Assembly: GCA_964528155.1 (NCBI GenBank)
Contig: CAZGRL010000029.1
Location: forward strand, 1-39,348
DNA: 39,348 nt
Source: G001797105 sp964528155
GTDB taxonomy: Bacteria > Chloroflexota > Anaerolineae > Anaerolineales > E44-bin32
Direction: 5' to 3'
Shown here: one piece after another, positions 1 through 8,002 of the stretch
Layout of the letters: every line of letters begins with the position of its first letter
Position numbering within the stretch: the stretch's first letter is position 1
The notes under the pieces: generated by a model
The model's database searches: none
Told to the model about the DNA's origin: nothing
The model's input: only the letters and a program-made list of their open reading frames with translations
Translations under genes and position numbers: made by a program

Positions 1-162
1 CTGGTTTGACCCCGTGGTCGTTCCCACACAGCCGGCACCCTCCTGAGTGTTCCTGACTCTCCTTGAGAGAACAGCCACCGAGTCCCAAAACCGGGGATCG
101 GAGAAACAGGACATGTCGATATCACAAAGCGAACATGCGGTAGATCGAGAGGAGCGCAGGGC

Positions 163-1392
163 ATGAGGCTCTATCTGCGTCTGGCTTGGCGGAATATCTG
201 GCGCCATAGCCGCCGGACCGCGATCGTGGTCATCGCAATGGGTTTCGCCCTGGCCCTGATGATGATCTACGATGGGACGATCGCTGGCTTTGAACAGGCG
301 ATCTACGGCAATGCTATTCGAATTCTGGGAGGCAACCTCCAGGTCCACGCTATCGGGTACGGTGAGAGCAATTCCAAGGACCCGCTGTTGCCTCTAACGG
401 ACGCGCAGTCGGTCGTGGCCGCAGCCCTCAAGCAACCACAGGTTGTGGGAGCCTCGCGTCGCATCAACACCGGCGGATTGACGACCAATCGCGAGGGAGC
501 TTTCCCGCTGGTCGTCACCGCGATCGAACCGGAACTGGAGGCGCCGATCAGCCTGGTGGCTCAAAACATCGTCGCCGGGCGTTACCTTCGGGCCGATGAT
601 GGCGATCAGGTTTTGATCGGAAAAGGCCTGGCCGACGCCATGGGTGTGCAGGTCGATGATCGCATCACCCTGGCCGGCAAAGCGGCGCACGAACAGATGC
701 GCCAACGGACCGTGACGGTCATCGGTATTTACGACGTCGGGCTTCGCGACATCGAGAAGCGTACAGTCTACATGTCCCTGGGCGAAGCCCAGTCTCTCTA
801 CGGTCTCCCCGGGCAGGCGACGGAGGTCATCATTTCGTTGACCAAGCTCGGGCAGGAGAGAGCCGTCGCGACCGCGCTCAGTGCCGCCATCCCCGGTTAT
901 GAGATCGACTCGTGGGAAACGAGCTTCCCCGAATTGCAGGCGGCTATCGGGACCAAGGGCGCCGTGATGAACGTATTCAGCGTGATCATCTTGATGATCG
1001 CCGGGATCGGCATCCTGAACCTGCTGCTGATGGCAGTCTATGAACGGACGCGTGAGATCGGACTGCTTGGGGCGATGGGTTTGAGACCGCGCCAGATTTC
1101 GACTTTGTTCATCCTGGAAGGCACAATGATGGGGATCGCCGGCGTGGCGTTTGGAATCGCCCTTGGGTTGTCGCTCACGGCCATCCTGGGGCGAGTAGGT
1201 TTCGACTACAGCGCGTTCGCCTCGCTCACTTCGTACACGGCGTTGATCACCGGACGCATCTACCCCACTCTCGGCGTGGAGAAGCTCCCGGCCCGGGCAC
1301 TGACCGTGGCGATCATCGCCTCGTTGGCGGCCGTGATCCCGGCCCGGGAAGCGGCCCAGCGTGAGCCGGCCGAAGCACTTCACTACGTGTGA
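163..1392 (+). CDS. FtsX/MacB-type ABC transporter permease (first of pair)
   Basis: This is a 409-aa inner-membrane permease of the FtsX/LolC/MacB group, which couples ATP hydrolysis in the cytoplasm to movement of lipids, lipoproteins or small molecules outside the membrane. It shows the family plan. A basic N-terminus precedes TM1 (about residues 18-37), a large extracytoplasmic domain follows (about 40-265), and then come three C-terminal TM segments (about 268-292, 315-340, 375-395). The coupling loop contains ERTREIGLLGAMG directly after the second TM, a hallmark of the family. The ATG at 163 has an AGGAG eight bases upstream (150-154). Its stop overlaps the longest possible start of the next permease, so the two are translationally coupled. 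The ATPase and adaptor follow at 2680 and 3385. The family is certain, the substrate unknown. Confidence 0.93.
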   Translation: MRLYLRLAWRNIWRHSRRTAIVVIAMGFALALMMIYDGTIAGFEQAIYGNAIRILGGNLQVHAIGYGESNSKDPLLPLTDAQSVVAAALKQPQVVGASRRINTGGLTTNREGAFPLVVTAIEPELEAPISLVAQNIVAGRYLRADDGDQVLIGKGLADAMGVQVDDRITLAGKAAHEQMRQRTVTVIGIYDVGLRDIEKRTVYMSLGEAQSLYGLPGQATEVIISLTKLGQERAVATALSAAIPGYEIDSWETSFPELQAAIGTKGAVMNVFSVIILMIAGIGILNLLLMAVYERTREIGLLGAMGLRPRQISTLFILEGTMMGIAGVAFGIALGLSLTAILGRVGFDYSAFASLTSYTALITGRIYPTLGVEKLPARALTVAIIASLAAVIPAREAAQREPAEALHYV

Positions 1393-1400
1393 GGACCCCG

Positions 1401-2618
1401 ATGATCCAGCTCTTCAAGATGGCCTATCGTGACCTCGGACGAAATCGACGGCGCTCCTTCTTCTCGGCCCTCGCCCTCGGCATGGGTCTCTCCCTCCTGC
1501 TCCTCATGGCCGCCGTTGTGACGGGTGAGATGCGCGGCTCGATGGAGTCGACGATACGCCTCGAAAGCGGCCACCTGCAAATACGGGCCAGTTCATACGA
1601 TGAAAACAAGACCAGCCTGGCCTGGAGTGATCTGATCGAGAACCCGGATCAGGTCATCAGCCAGCTTGCGGCGTTCCCTCAGGTGGTCGTGGCCACGCCG
1701 CGTCTATTTGCCAGCGGGATTGTCTCCGCTGGCGATCAGTCAGCCGGGGCCCGCGTGATCGGGATCGATCCGCCGTCTGAGGCCAATGCCCCATTCCGTG
1801 ATGGTCTGATCCGCGGGCAGTTCCTCCAGGCCGACGACCGGGAGGGGATCTTGATCGGACAGCCGTTGGCTGAGAAGCTTGGTGTGTCGGCGGGGGATCA
1901 GGTCAATCTACTGGTCAACACGTCTAATGGCGACGTCGATCAGCAGATCTTCATCGTCCGAGGAATCTACACGACTCATACGCCGTCGTACGACGAGACC
2001 ACCGTCTTGATGCCGCTGGCGAAGGCGCAGGCGATCACACAGGCCCAGAATCGCGCCAGCACGATCTTCGTACTACTGCAGAATCGCGATCAGGCCCAGT
2101 CCGTGGCCGCTGCGCTGGCAGGGTCCGACTATCAGATCGTCACCTGGGAGCAAGCAAACCAACTCATTCTGGAGACCGAGCAATTCGCCGGCGCCTACAT
2201 GATGGTCTTGTATCTCATCGTCTTGGCCATCACGGCCACTGTCATCGTCAACACTCTGGTGATGGCGGTCTTCGAGCGCACGCGCGAGATCGGCATCCTT
2301 TCGGCGATCGGGATGAAGGGCCGCCGGATCATGGCGATGTTCTTCGCTGAGTCGAGTATGCTGGCCGTAGGCGGGATCGTCATCGGCCTCGTGCTGGGCG
2401 GCCTGATGGTCGTCTATGCCACCAAAGTCGGCTTCTACATCGGGAATCTCGGCATTACCGGGTTCATCTTCGGCGAACGGATCTACGCCTACCTCCAGTT
2501 GAGTGACGCCGTGACACTGAGCGTGCTCGCCTTCGTGGTCACGCTGTTGGCTGGGTTCATCCCGGCCTGGATGGCTGCCCGAATGGAACCTGTCGAGGCC
2601 TTGCGGGAAGCCCAGTAG
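1401..2618 (+). CDS. FtsX/MacB-type ABC transporter permease (second of pair)
   Basis: This is a second, divergent permease of about 405 aa with the same plan. TM1 follows the basic segment GRNRRRS. A long extracytoplasmic domain comes next, then three TM segments, with the coupling-loop motif ERTREIGILSAIGMKG after the second. I chose ATG 1401 because GAGG (1391-1394) lies six bases upstream. A GTG at 1389 would add four residues and overlap the previous stop. The two permeases are of equal length but clearly different in sequence, suggesting a LolC/LolE-like heterodimer rather than the homodimer of MacB. The gene ends with EPVEALREAQ, matching the EPAEAL end of its partner. No ATPase domain is fused, as the ATPase is the next gene. 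Confidence 0.92.
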   Translation: MIQLFKMAYRDLGRNRRRSFFSALALGMGLSLLLLMAAVVTGEMRGSMESTIRLESGHLQIRASSYDENKTSLAWSDLIENPDQVISQLAAFPQVVVATPRLFASGIVSAGDQSAGARVIGIDPPSEANAPFRDGLIRGQFLQADDREGILIGQPLAEKLGVSAGDQVNLLVNTSNGDVDQQIFIVRGIYTTHTPSYDETTVLMPLAKAQAITQAQNRASTIFVLLQNRDQAQSVAAALAGSDYQIVTWEQANQLILETEQFAGAYMMVLYLIVLAITATVIVNTLVMAVFERTREIGILSAIGMKGRRIMAMFFAESSMLAVGGIVIGLVLGGLMVVYATKVGFYIGNLGITGFIFGERIYAYLQLSDAVTLSVLAFVVTLLAGFIPAWMAARMEPVEALREAQ

Positions 2619-2679
2619 ACTTGAGCGCCCTATCAGACCGATCGGAGTCTCGTGTTGAAGGGCGAACCAGGAGCACAAG

Positions 2680-3375
2680 ATGGAAGTTGCTAGAGTTGAA
2701 GCAGTCACGCGTACATACAAGGTCGGCGCAGTCGAGACACAGGCGCTTCGAGGCGTCGACCTCTCGATCGAAGGCGGCGAGTTCACCGCGCTCGTCGGGC
2801 CTTCCGGTTCGGGCAAGACCACTCTGCTGCAGTTGATCGGATGCCTCGATTTACCGACGAGTGGGAATGTATATATCCGAGGGCAAGACGTCAGCCACCT
2901 GAACCGCAACCAGCGAGCGGATATGCGACGCGGCACCATCGGCTTCGTCTTCCAGTTCTTCGCCCTGATCCCGACGCTGACGGCCTACGAGAACGTCGAG
3001 ATGCCGCTGCTCCTGAACGGGCACGGACCCGCCGATCGACGCGAGCGCGTGATGCATCTCTTGGCCGCCGTCGACATGGCCGACCGGGCGGATCACCGTC
3101 CCGACCAGCTCAGCGGAGGCGAGCAGCAGCGTGTGGCCGTTGCCCGAGCGCTGGCCCCGGAGCCGACCATGATCCTGGCCGACGAGCCGACGGCCAACCT
3201 GGATACGAGCAATGGCGAACAGGTGATGGACATCATGACACGTCTGAACAAAGAGACCGGTGTCACATTCGTTTTCGCCACTCACGATCCGCGGGTAATG
3301 AAGTACGCGCGACGGGTCGTCACCCTGCGGGATGGCAAAGTTGTCGAAGACCGCCTAACCGATAGGAAGGCCTAA
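2680..3375 (+). CDS. ABC transporter ATP-binding protein, LolD/MacB family
   Basis: This 231-aa cytoplasmic ATPase should energise the two permeases upstream. All nucleotide-binding motifs are intact. Walker A is GPSGSGKTT (residues 40-48), the Q-loop is around FVFQFF (Q92), the ABC signature is LSGGEQQ (144-150), Walker B is ILADEP (165-170), followed by the D-loop ANLD, and the switch histidine is in ATHD (H202). The length and the motif FQFFALIPTLTAYENV are typical of the LolD/MacB/FtsE group. ATG 2680 has GGAG about eight bases upstream. It sits 61 bases after the second permease and 9 bases before the adaptor gene, so all four genes very likely form one operon. Confidence 0.96.
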   Translation: MEVARVEAVTRTYKVGAVETQALRGVDLSIEGGEFTALVGPSGSGKTTLLQLIGCLDLPTSGNVYIRGQDVSHLNRNQRADMRRGTIGFVFQFFALIPTLTAYENVEMPLLLNGHGPADRRERVMHLLAAVDMADRADHRPDQLSGGEQQRVAVARALAPEPTMILADEPTANLDTSNGEQVMDIMTRLNKETGVTFVFATHDPRVMKYARRVVTLRDGKVVEDRLTDRKA

Positions 3376-3384
3376 GGACGTCAT

Positions 3385-4551
3385 ATGACAACCAGGGTCT
3401 TGTTGATCGTGTCGCTGCTCCTGGGAACGACGGCTTGTGCTTCGATTGCGTCTACGCCGACGCCGCTGCCGACCGTCGTATTGAACAGCAGCGATACCTC
3501 GCCCTCTCAGAGTCTTGCTGTAGTGAGTGCCTCCGGCTTCATCGTGCCTTTCAAAGAGGCGGAACTGGCGTTCTCAATCGGCGGCATCGTCGATGCTGTG
3601 TATGTGTCGGTCGGTGACCAGGCGGTCGCCGGACAGGTCCTCGCCGAGCAGGAGAATGCTGCGGCCTCGATACAGGTGGAGCAGGCCAAACGCACGTTGA
3701 GGGAGCTTACATCACAGGCCGCCATCGCTGCGGCCGAGCAGGCTGTGGCGACGGCCCAGCAAGAGGCTGATACCGCCCAGAAGAAGGTGAATGGCCTTTC
3801 TTACCCGCGCGCGACAACGGCGTTTGTCCAGAATCTCGAAGGTGAGCTTGAGCTGGCGAAGGAGAGGCTCTCTGAGGCAGCAGATCACTACCACGCCGTT
3901 TCCGGATTGTCGGACAGCGATCCGACTAAGGCGGCTGCTCTTGTGGCGAAGACCCAGGCCGAGATCCAGGTGAACCAACTGACAGCTAACCTCAACTGGT
4001 ACACCGGAAAGCCGTCCGATATCGATGTCTCCATCGCGCATGCCAATCTCGACGCGGCCAACGCCGCCCTGCAGGAAGCTAAATGGTACCTTTCCGCTCT
4101 GCACGGGGAGCAGATACCACTGGCGGCCACCGGCGCCAAATTGGCTGAGTTGGAGCAAGCCCGCGATGCACTCACCACAGCCCAGGCATCATACGATGCC
4201 ACGCGCGTGATTTCTCCGATAGCAGGAAGAATCGTTTCCGTGGAAATCATGGCCGGGGAATATGCTTCGGCCGGAGCGGTGGTCATCGCAGTCAGCGATG
4301 TCACTCGACTTCGAGTTGAGACGACCGACCTGAGCGAGCGTGACGTGCCTCAGGTCCAGGTCGGGCAGCCTGCAACCGTCCATATCGACGCGCTGAATCA
4401 GGACATTCCCGGCACGGTCAGCGCCATCTCTCCTGTTGCCGACACGATCGGCGGAGACGTGGTCTACAAGACCACGGTCGACCTGGACACTCAACCCCCC
4501 GGTGCCCTGGCCGGGATGAGTGTCGAAGTTCAGTTCAACTCGATCCCGTAG
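3385..4551 (+). CDS. HlyD/RND-type adaptor lipoprotein (efflux periplasmic adaptor)
   Basis: This 388-aa membrane-fusion (adaptor) protein is exported as a probable lipoprotein. The N-terminus has a short charged region, a hydrophobic stretch (residues 5-15) and a Cys at about 18 in GTTAC, a weak lipobox, followed by a Thr/Pro-rich linker. The first half of the lipoyl domain (about 45-95) contains AGQVLAEQE. A long Ala/Glu-rich coiled-coil hairpin follows (about 95-265). The second lipoyl half has ATRVISPIAGRIVSVEIMAG, and beta-barrel/membrane-proximal regions complete the MacA-like order. Nine bases separate it from the ATPase stop. In Gram-negative bacteria such adaptors dock to a TolC channel, but no TolC-like gene is seen here. 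In a monoderm host it would act with the permeases alone. Confidence 0.88.
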   Translation: MTTRVLLIVSLLLGTTACASIASTPTPLPTVVLNSSDTSPSQSLAVVSASGFIVPFKEAELAFSIGGIVDAVYVSVGDQAVAGQVLAEQENAAASIQVEQAKRTLRELTSQAAIAAAEQAVATAQQEADTAQKKVNGLSYPRATTAFVQNLEGELELAKERLSEAADHYHAVSGLSDSDPTKAAALVAKTQAEIQVNQLTANLNWYTGKPSDIDVSIAHANLDAANAALQEAKWYLSALHGEQIPLAATGAKLAELEQARDALTTAQASYDATRVISPIAGRIVSVEIMAGEYASAGAVVIAVSDVTRLRVETTDLSERDVPQVQVGQPATVHIDALNQDIPGTVSAISPVADTIGGDVVYKTTVDLDTQPPGALAGMSVEVQFNSIP

Positions 4552-4650
4552 CCCGGTCGCGGCCGAGTCGAGGTCCCAGCGCCAGCGCGTGGATGGCATG
4601 AGTGAACGCAGGCATGATTTAGCCCTCGAGAGCGCCCGCATAAGTTGCTG

Positions 4651-5112
4651 ATGGAACGCTGGATCTGGCTCTTCCCGGCAACCTATCTTCTCCACGTTCT
4701 TGAGGAGACATGCGCCGGCGAGCGGTTCTACAACTGGACCCGCCGGATCGTCGGGCGGCGCATTCCCGCTCGGGCCTTTCTGGTTCTGAACGCCTGCTTC
4801 TTCGCGCTGATGGTCGCGGCCATATTCACTCTTGAAGCCGGGAATTGGCCATGGCTCCTCCCCGCTCTGGGGACGATCGCTGCGATGAATGGCCTCGGCC
4901 ATCTGGCCGGTAGCCTCGCCACCCGATCGTATTCTCCCGGACCGATCACGGGGCTCCTTCTGTGGACACCGCTGGGTATCGCTGGATTGACTCTCTCGAG
5001 GCGGGCTCTATCTGCGGAGGCCTGGTGGTTGGGAGTCGCGGCCGATATGGGGACCAGCGGGGTAGTGATCGGGCTGGCATTGGTCACAAGTCGCGTGGTC
5101 AGGAACTACTGA
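4651..5112 (+). CDS. HXXEE-motif membrane protein of unknown function
   Basis: This 153-aa polytopic protein has the HXXEE signature as HVLEE near its N-terminus (about residues 15-19), inside or at the edge of the first hydrophobic segment. A second conserved element, NGLGHLAGSLATRSYSPGPI, contains the His and Tyr-Ser-Pro-Gly typical of that uncharacterised family. Four to five TM segments are visible. The longest frame starts at TTG 4645, but ATG 4651 gives the family-like MERWIWLFPATYLLHVLEE. No clear Shine-Dalgarno sequence is present. It lies about 100 bases behind the efflux operon and may be read with it or separately. Conserved acidic and His residues in the membrane suggest metal binding or hydrolase activity, but this is unproven. 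Confidence 0.82.
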   Translation: MERWIWLFPATYLLHVLEETCAGERFYNWTRRIVGRRIPARAFLVLNACFFALMVAAIFTLEAGNWPWLLPALGTIAAMNGLGHLAGSLATRSYSPGPITGLLLWTPLGIAGLTLSRRALSAEAWWLGVAADMGTSGVVIGLALVTSRVVRNY

Positions 5113-5124
5113 GGCGGCCGCCTC
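5111..5124. repeat. 14-bp perfect palindrome at end of HXXEE gene
   Basis: GAGGCGGCCGCCTC is self-complementary and overlaps the stop codon of the preceding gene. It could fold as a five-pair stem with a GGCC loop, but no T tract follows, so a terminator role is doubtful. Confidence 0.3.
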
Positions 5125-5486
5125 GGGTGTAAGATTCCTGTTCGGCTTGCTCCTATCACGCGCGTGACACGGGGGACGCACTGACTGCGATGGATGAACC
5201 CCGTACCGATGGTTCCAGCGGAAACAGATCCCGCGAGAATCGTGTCCCAGTAAACGGGGAATCACAGGTAAGACAGTAGTCCCGCGGATGCGGGGCCCGG
5301 GCTCAGACGACGCTTGTGCCGTATCAAGAACCCGGGATAGATTGGGATGTGTGCGACCCGCCGGCTCACAAGATCTAGCTCAGGTCGCTGCCGGCTACGG
5401 ATGCACAATGGAGGGAATCCGGGGACCTGTGCATCGCCGGCGCCTCGATGCGTGCGCGTTGTTGCATCTAGCGGAGGATTGAGCGC
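5113..5486. other. Intergenic region, no gene recognised
   Basis: These 374 bases lie between the HXXEE gene and the GT-C-like gene. Frames here are short and look like chance frames. The only supported elements are the palindrome at its left end and the ribosome binding site GGAGG (5473-5477) for the next gene. No convincing promoter was found. Confidence 0.5.
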
Positions 5487-6890
5487 GTGGCTGTTGAGCA
5501 TCCTCAGTTTCCGCCTGAGTCCAATCAGACGACGTACGCCAAGTGGTTTCTGCCGCCACGAGCCGTCATCCTTGGTCTCGGATTCGTCTTCATAGCCTGG
5601 CTTGCCCACACGCTTGCCCTGCGGATCTGCAGCGCGCTCTCGATATCTGGCTGCCCACCGCACTGGCCGATCAGCGTATTCGACTTCCGGGCCCCTCCTA
5701 GGCTCTACTACCCCAACCTAACTCACGTGCTTGCAGCAGTTGCCACCTGTGCAGTCTTCTTCTTGGCTCTTCGGATCCTCAAGAAATCACGATATCGCAT
5801 TTCCTTTGTGGTCGTGTTCGGCTTCGCTCTGATCCTCGGTTCCAACCTCGTCCAGGGATGGCAGTATGGCCTGCGAAGGCCCATCGACGGCCTGGGCATA
5901 CGGACGAACCAGTACTACCACGACGCGCTCAAGATCCAAGACCCGGTCGATTTCTTCCGGCACTACCCTATCCGCCAGTTGACGCTTCAGAACCACTCCA
6001 GATCGCATCCCCCGGGCGCTATCATGACGATCTACTTCCTGTCCAAACTGCTGGAGGCACCGGCTTTCATCGCTTTGGCGATTTGTCTGATCGCGATTTT
6101 GATTTCCGGCGTCTCGCTCTATTCCCTCATGCGAGAAGAGCTCGACACCTCCAGCGCAGGCTATCTCACCTTCTTGTTCTTTGCATTGCCCGCCATTCAG
6201 ATCTACTACCTGGCTACGTTGGATGCGCTTGTAGTCGCGCTGATCCTCGCATTGTTTGCCCTCGTGATCCCGCGAAGGACGCCAATCGTTGCAGTGGCGG
6301 GAGGACTGGTGCTTGTGTTGCTCTCGATGCTGACATTCTTGTTCGTGTTCGTAGTGCCGCCCATGCTCTATTACTGGCTCAAGTCGTCCCCGCGCACTCG
6401 CAACATCCCAGTGGCGCTTGGCACCTTTGTCCTGGCTCACCTCCTGATCTTCCACCTCACAGGTTTCTCCTACGTGCAGTCGTTTCTCACCGCCTCGCGA
6501 CTCGAGAACCCGAACGGCTACGGCCTCTTCTTCGAACCCCTCAGCTTCATCATGATCAGGTTTGAAGGCCTGGCGGAGCTCCTGCTGTTCGCCGGCCCCT
6601 TCGTTCTTGTTGCAGCCTATTGTGGATGGAGGCTTCGCGGCGAGAATACCAGGCTGATGTCCATAACATCCGCGGGAATCGTCACCCTTGTCGCGCTGAT
6701 GGTTGCCGGCGTGTACAGAACCGGCGAGACCGCCCGGGCAGCCATGTTCATGTACCCCCTGTTGATCTTCCCGGTAGGGACCATACTCAAGAAGGTGTTC
6801 TCGTGGGACTCGCCCCAGGCCAGGCTTCTTCTTGCCGTGACTTTCTCTCAGGGCATCATCATGCAGCTTATTGCGAATTACTTCTGGTAG
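5487..6890 (+). CDS. Polytopic GT-C-like membrane protein (putative glycosyltransferase)
   Basis: This 467-aa integral membrane protein has about ten hydrophobic segments. The extracytoplasmic loop near residues 140-180 contains NHSRSHPPGA (about 169-178), which resembles the His-Pro-Pro loop of GT-C/PMT-type glycosyltransferases that use lipid-phosphate sugars outside the membrane. The preceding segment has FRHYPIRQLTLQ. The classical first-loop Asp-Glu pair of ArnT-like enzymes is not obvious, so glycosyltransferase function is inferred from topology and this loop only. The GTG start at 5487 is supported by GGAGG (5473-5477), nine bases upstream. It is not closely related to the three GT-C paralogues at 15401, 21251 and 23614. 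It could also be a wzy- or PIG-M-like protein. Confidence 0.7.
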   Translation: MAVEHPQFPPESNQTTYAKWFLPPRAVILGLGFVFIAWLAHTLALRICSALSISGCPPHWPISVFDFRAPPRLYYPNLTHVLAAVATCAVFFLALRILKKSRYRISFVVVFGFALILGSNLVQGWQYGLRRPIDGLGIRTNQYYHDALKIQDPVDFFRHYPIRQLTLQNHSRSHPPGAIMTIYFLSKLLEAPAFIALAICLIAILISGVSLYSLMREELDTSSAGYLTFLFFALPAIQIYYLATLDALVVALILALFALVIPRRTPIVAVAGGLVLVLLSMLTFLFVFVVPPMLYYWLKSSPRTRNIPVALGTFVLAHLLIFHLTGFSYVQSFLTASRLENPNGYGLFFEPLSFIMIRFEGLAELLLFAGPFVLVAAYCGWRLRGENTRLMSITSAGIVTLVALMVAGVYRTGETARAAMFMYPLLIFPVGTILKKVFSWDSPQARLLLAVTFSQGIIMQLIANYFW

Positions 6891-7136
6891 GTCCGGCTCA
6901 ATTGACCTTTGGATGATTGTCGTTCCAGCACCACTACGTGGCGAGGGCCAAAGTGTGCCGGCGAGACGGAGATCGCGCTTCCGGCCGGCGCTGCCATGCG
7001 TCGAGCGTTTTGGGCCGGCCTGACGCAGACGCGCTCGGCTCTTTCCCGAGTGCCATGCTGTCTGGGAGTCGCGGCCGGAGTGATCGCGTCCGGATTCGCA
7101 GTAGGGCAGGACGCCGCGGTTCGAGAGAGGCATTCA

Positions 7137-7634
7137 GTGAAAGCTCCCCGCTGGTTCTGGCGGTTGATTCGGATCGGACCGTGTTTGGCCTACGCCCTGG
7201 GATTAGGCCCCGTCATCGGACGTTTCGTCTTACTGCTCACGACGACTGGCCGCAAGACAGGCAAACCCCGCACAACACCCCTTGTGTACGAAGAGGTGGA
7301 CGGGACATACCTGGTCGCATCCGCACGCGGATCCTCGGCCGATTGGATCCGCAACATCGTCGCGGACGGATGTGTGGAGGTACGTGCGGGGAAGGCCCGT
7401 TTCGATGGTCGGGCCGAAATCATTCGTGATGTCGGAGAAATCACAGCGTACCTGGAACGGCGGCTGGCGGAGAGGCCCCGCGTGTTCGGCGCAATCCTGC
7501 GGCTCGAAGGACTCGCCCCGACACCTGCTCGGGCCGACCTCGAAGCGCTGGCTCGGGCTCGCCCGATGGTCGCCATTCGACCTCGCCAGTTGAACCAGCC
7601 GCCCGACCGCGCTCCGTCGGGCCTACGCGTCTAG
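7137..7634 (+). CDS. Deazaflavin (F420)-dependent nitroreductase-family protein (Ddn-like)
   Basis: This protein of about 165 aa belongs to the F420H2-dependent quinone/nitroreductase family, a split beta-barrel flavin-type fold that transfers hydride from reduced F420. The diagnostic element TGRKTGKPRTTPL lies at residues 37-49, followed by VASARGSSADW (59-70) and NIVADGCVEV, in the usual family order. The frame is open from 6909, but the extra N-terminus is unlike the family. GTG 7137 is preceded at six bases by GAGAGAGG (7123-7130) and gives a family-like start MKAPRWFWRL. The gene stands alone between a membrane protein and the sugar transporter region. A second enzyme with an F420/NADP-reductase-like fold is at 17766, which fits a host that makes F420. 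Confidence 0.87.
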   Translation: MKAPRWFWRLIRIGPCLAYALGLGPVIGRFVLLLTTTGRKTGKPRTTPLVYEEVDGTYLVASARGSSADWIRNIVADGCVEVRAGKARFDGRAEIIRDVGEITAYLERRLAERPRVFGAILRLEGLAPTPARADLEALARARPMVAIRPRQLNQPPDRAPSGLRV

Positions 7635-8002
7635 GTCTCACCCATCTCGCACACCAGAGGGACAGACCGGCCCGATCAGGCGGTCCGGGAAACCGCTCAT
7701 CCCTGATCCGGCAACTTGCGTATAATGGTAGACCAGGGATGGGTCCGAGAGACCTGCGCGCAACCCGGCCTCGACAGGCCCATGTGATCCCCGCGGTCCA
7801 CACCGCCTCACGCATAGTACAGGCTTCAGGCGAGTACCAGGTCCCGCATCTCTGCCGACCGGGTCGAGTCAGTATTGCCCGGAGCTGGATCGACCCGATC
7901 GAGATGGACCGCCTGGCGGTGAGGCCGTAGCTCTAGCAACCGGTTGAACTCCCTCTCGGATCCCCTCTGGGTCCGGAGACCGGGAATAGCGTATCGTTGA
8001 GA
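7635..8002. other. Intergenic leader of the sugar ABC operon
   Basis: These 368 bases separate the Ddn-like gene from the first permease. They hold a -10-like TATAAT at 7721-7726 flanked by inverted repeats (see separate entry). They also hold an imperfect stem whose arms GATCAGG (7674-7680) and CCTGATC (7702-7708) enclose a smaller GCGGT/ACCGC pairing. From 7742 to 8002 nothing coding is convincing, which leaves a transcribed leader of roughly 260 bases if the promoter is real. Confidence 0.5.
7698..7741 (+). promoter_or_regulatory. Candidate promoter within an 8-bp inverted repeat (possible operator)
   Basis: TATAAT at 7721-7726 matches the -10 consensus. The sequence CATCCCTG (7698-7705) and its exact reverse complement CAGGGATG (7734-7741) flank it. 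The left arm falls where a -35 element would be, and the right arm just after the expected start site. No good -35 hexamer is present, which would fit a regulated promoter. A repressor or activator of the downstream carbohydrate importer could bind here. This is inference, as no regulator gene is in the window. Confidence 0.4.

Noticed and set aside
394..1383. 329-codon minus-strand open frame
   Set aside because: It is a shadow of the first permease. It has charged low-complexity composition and no recognisable motif, while the plus strand encodes a clear FtsX-type protein.
5787..7133. 448-codon minus-strand open frame
   Set aside because: It lies antisense to the GT-C-like gene. Its translation is rich in Arg, Asp, His and Gln without any family motif, as expected for a shadow frame in GC-rich DNA.
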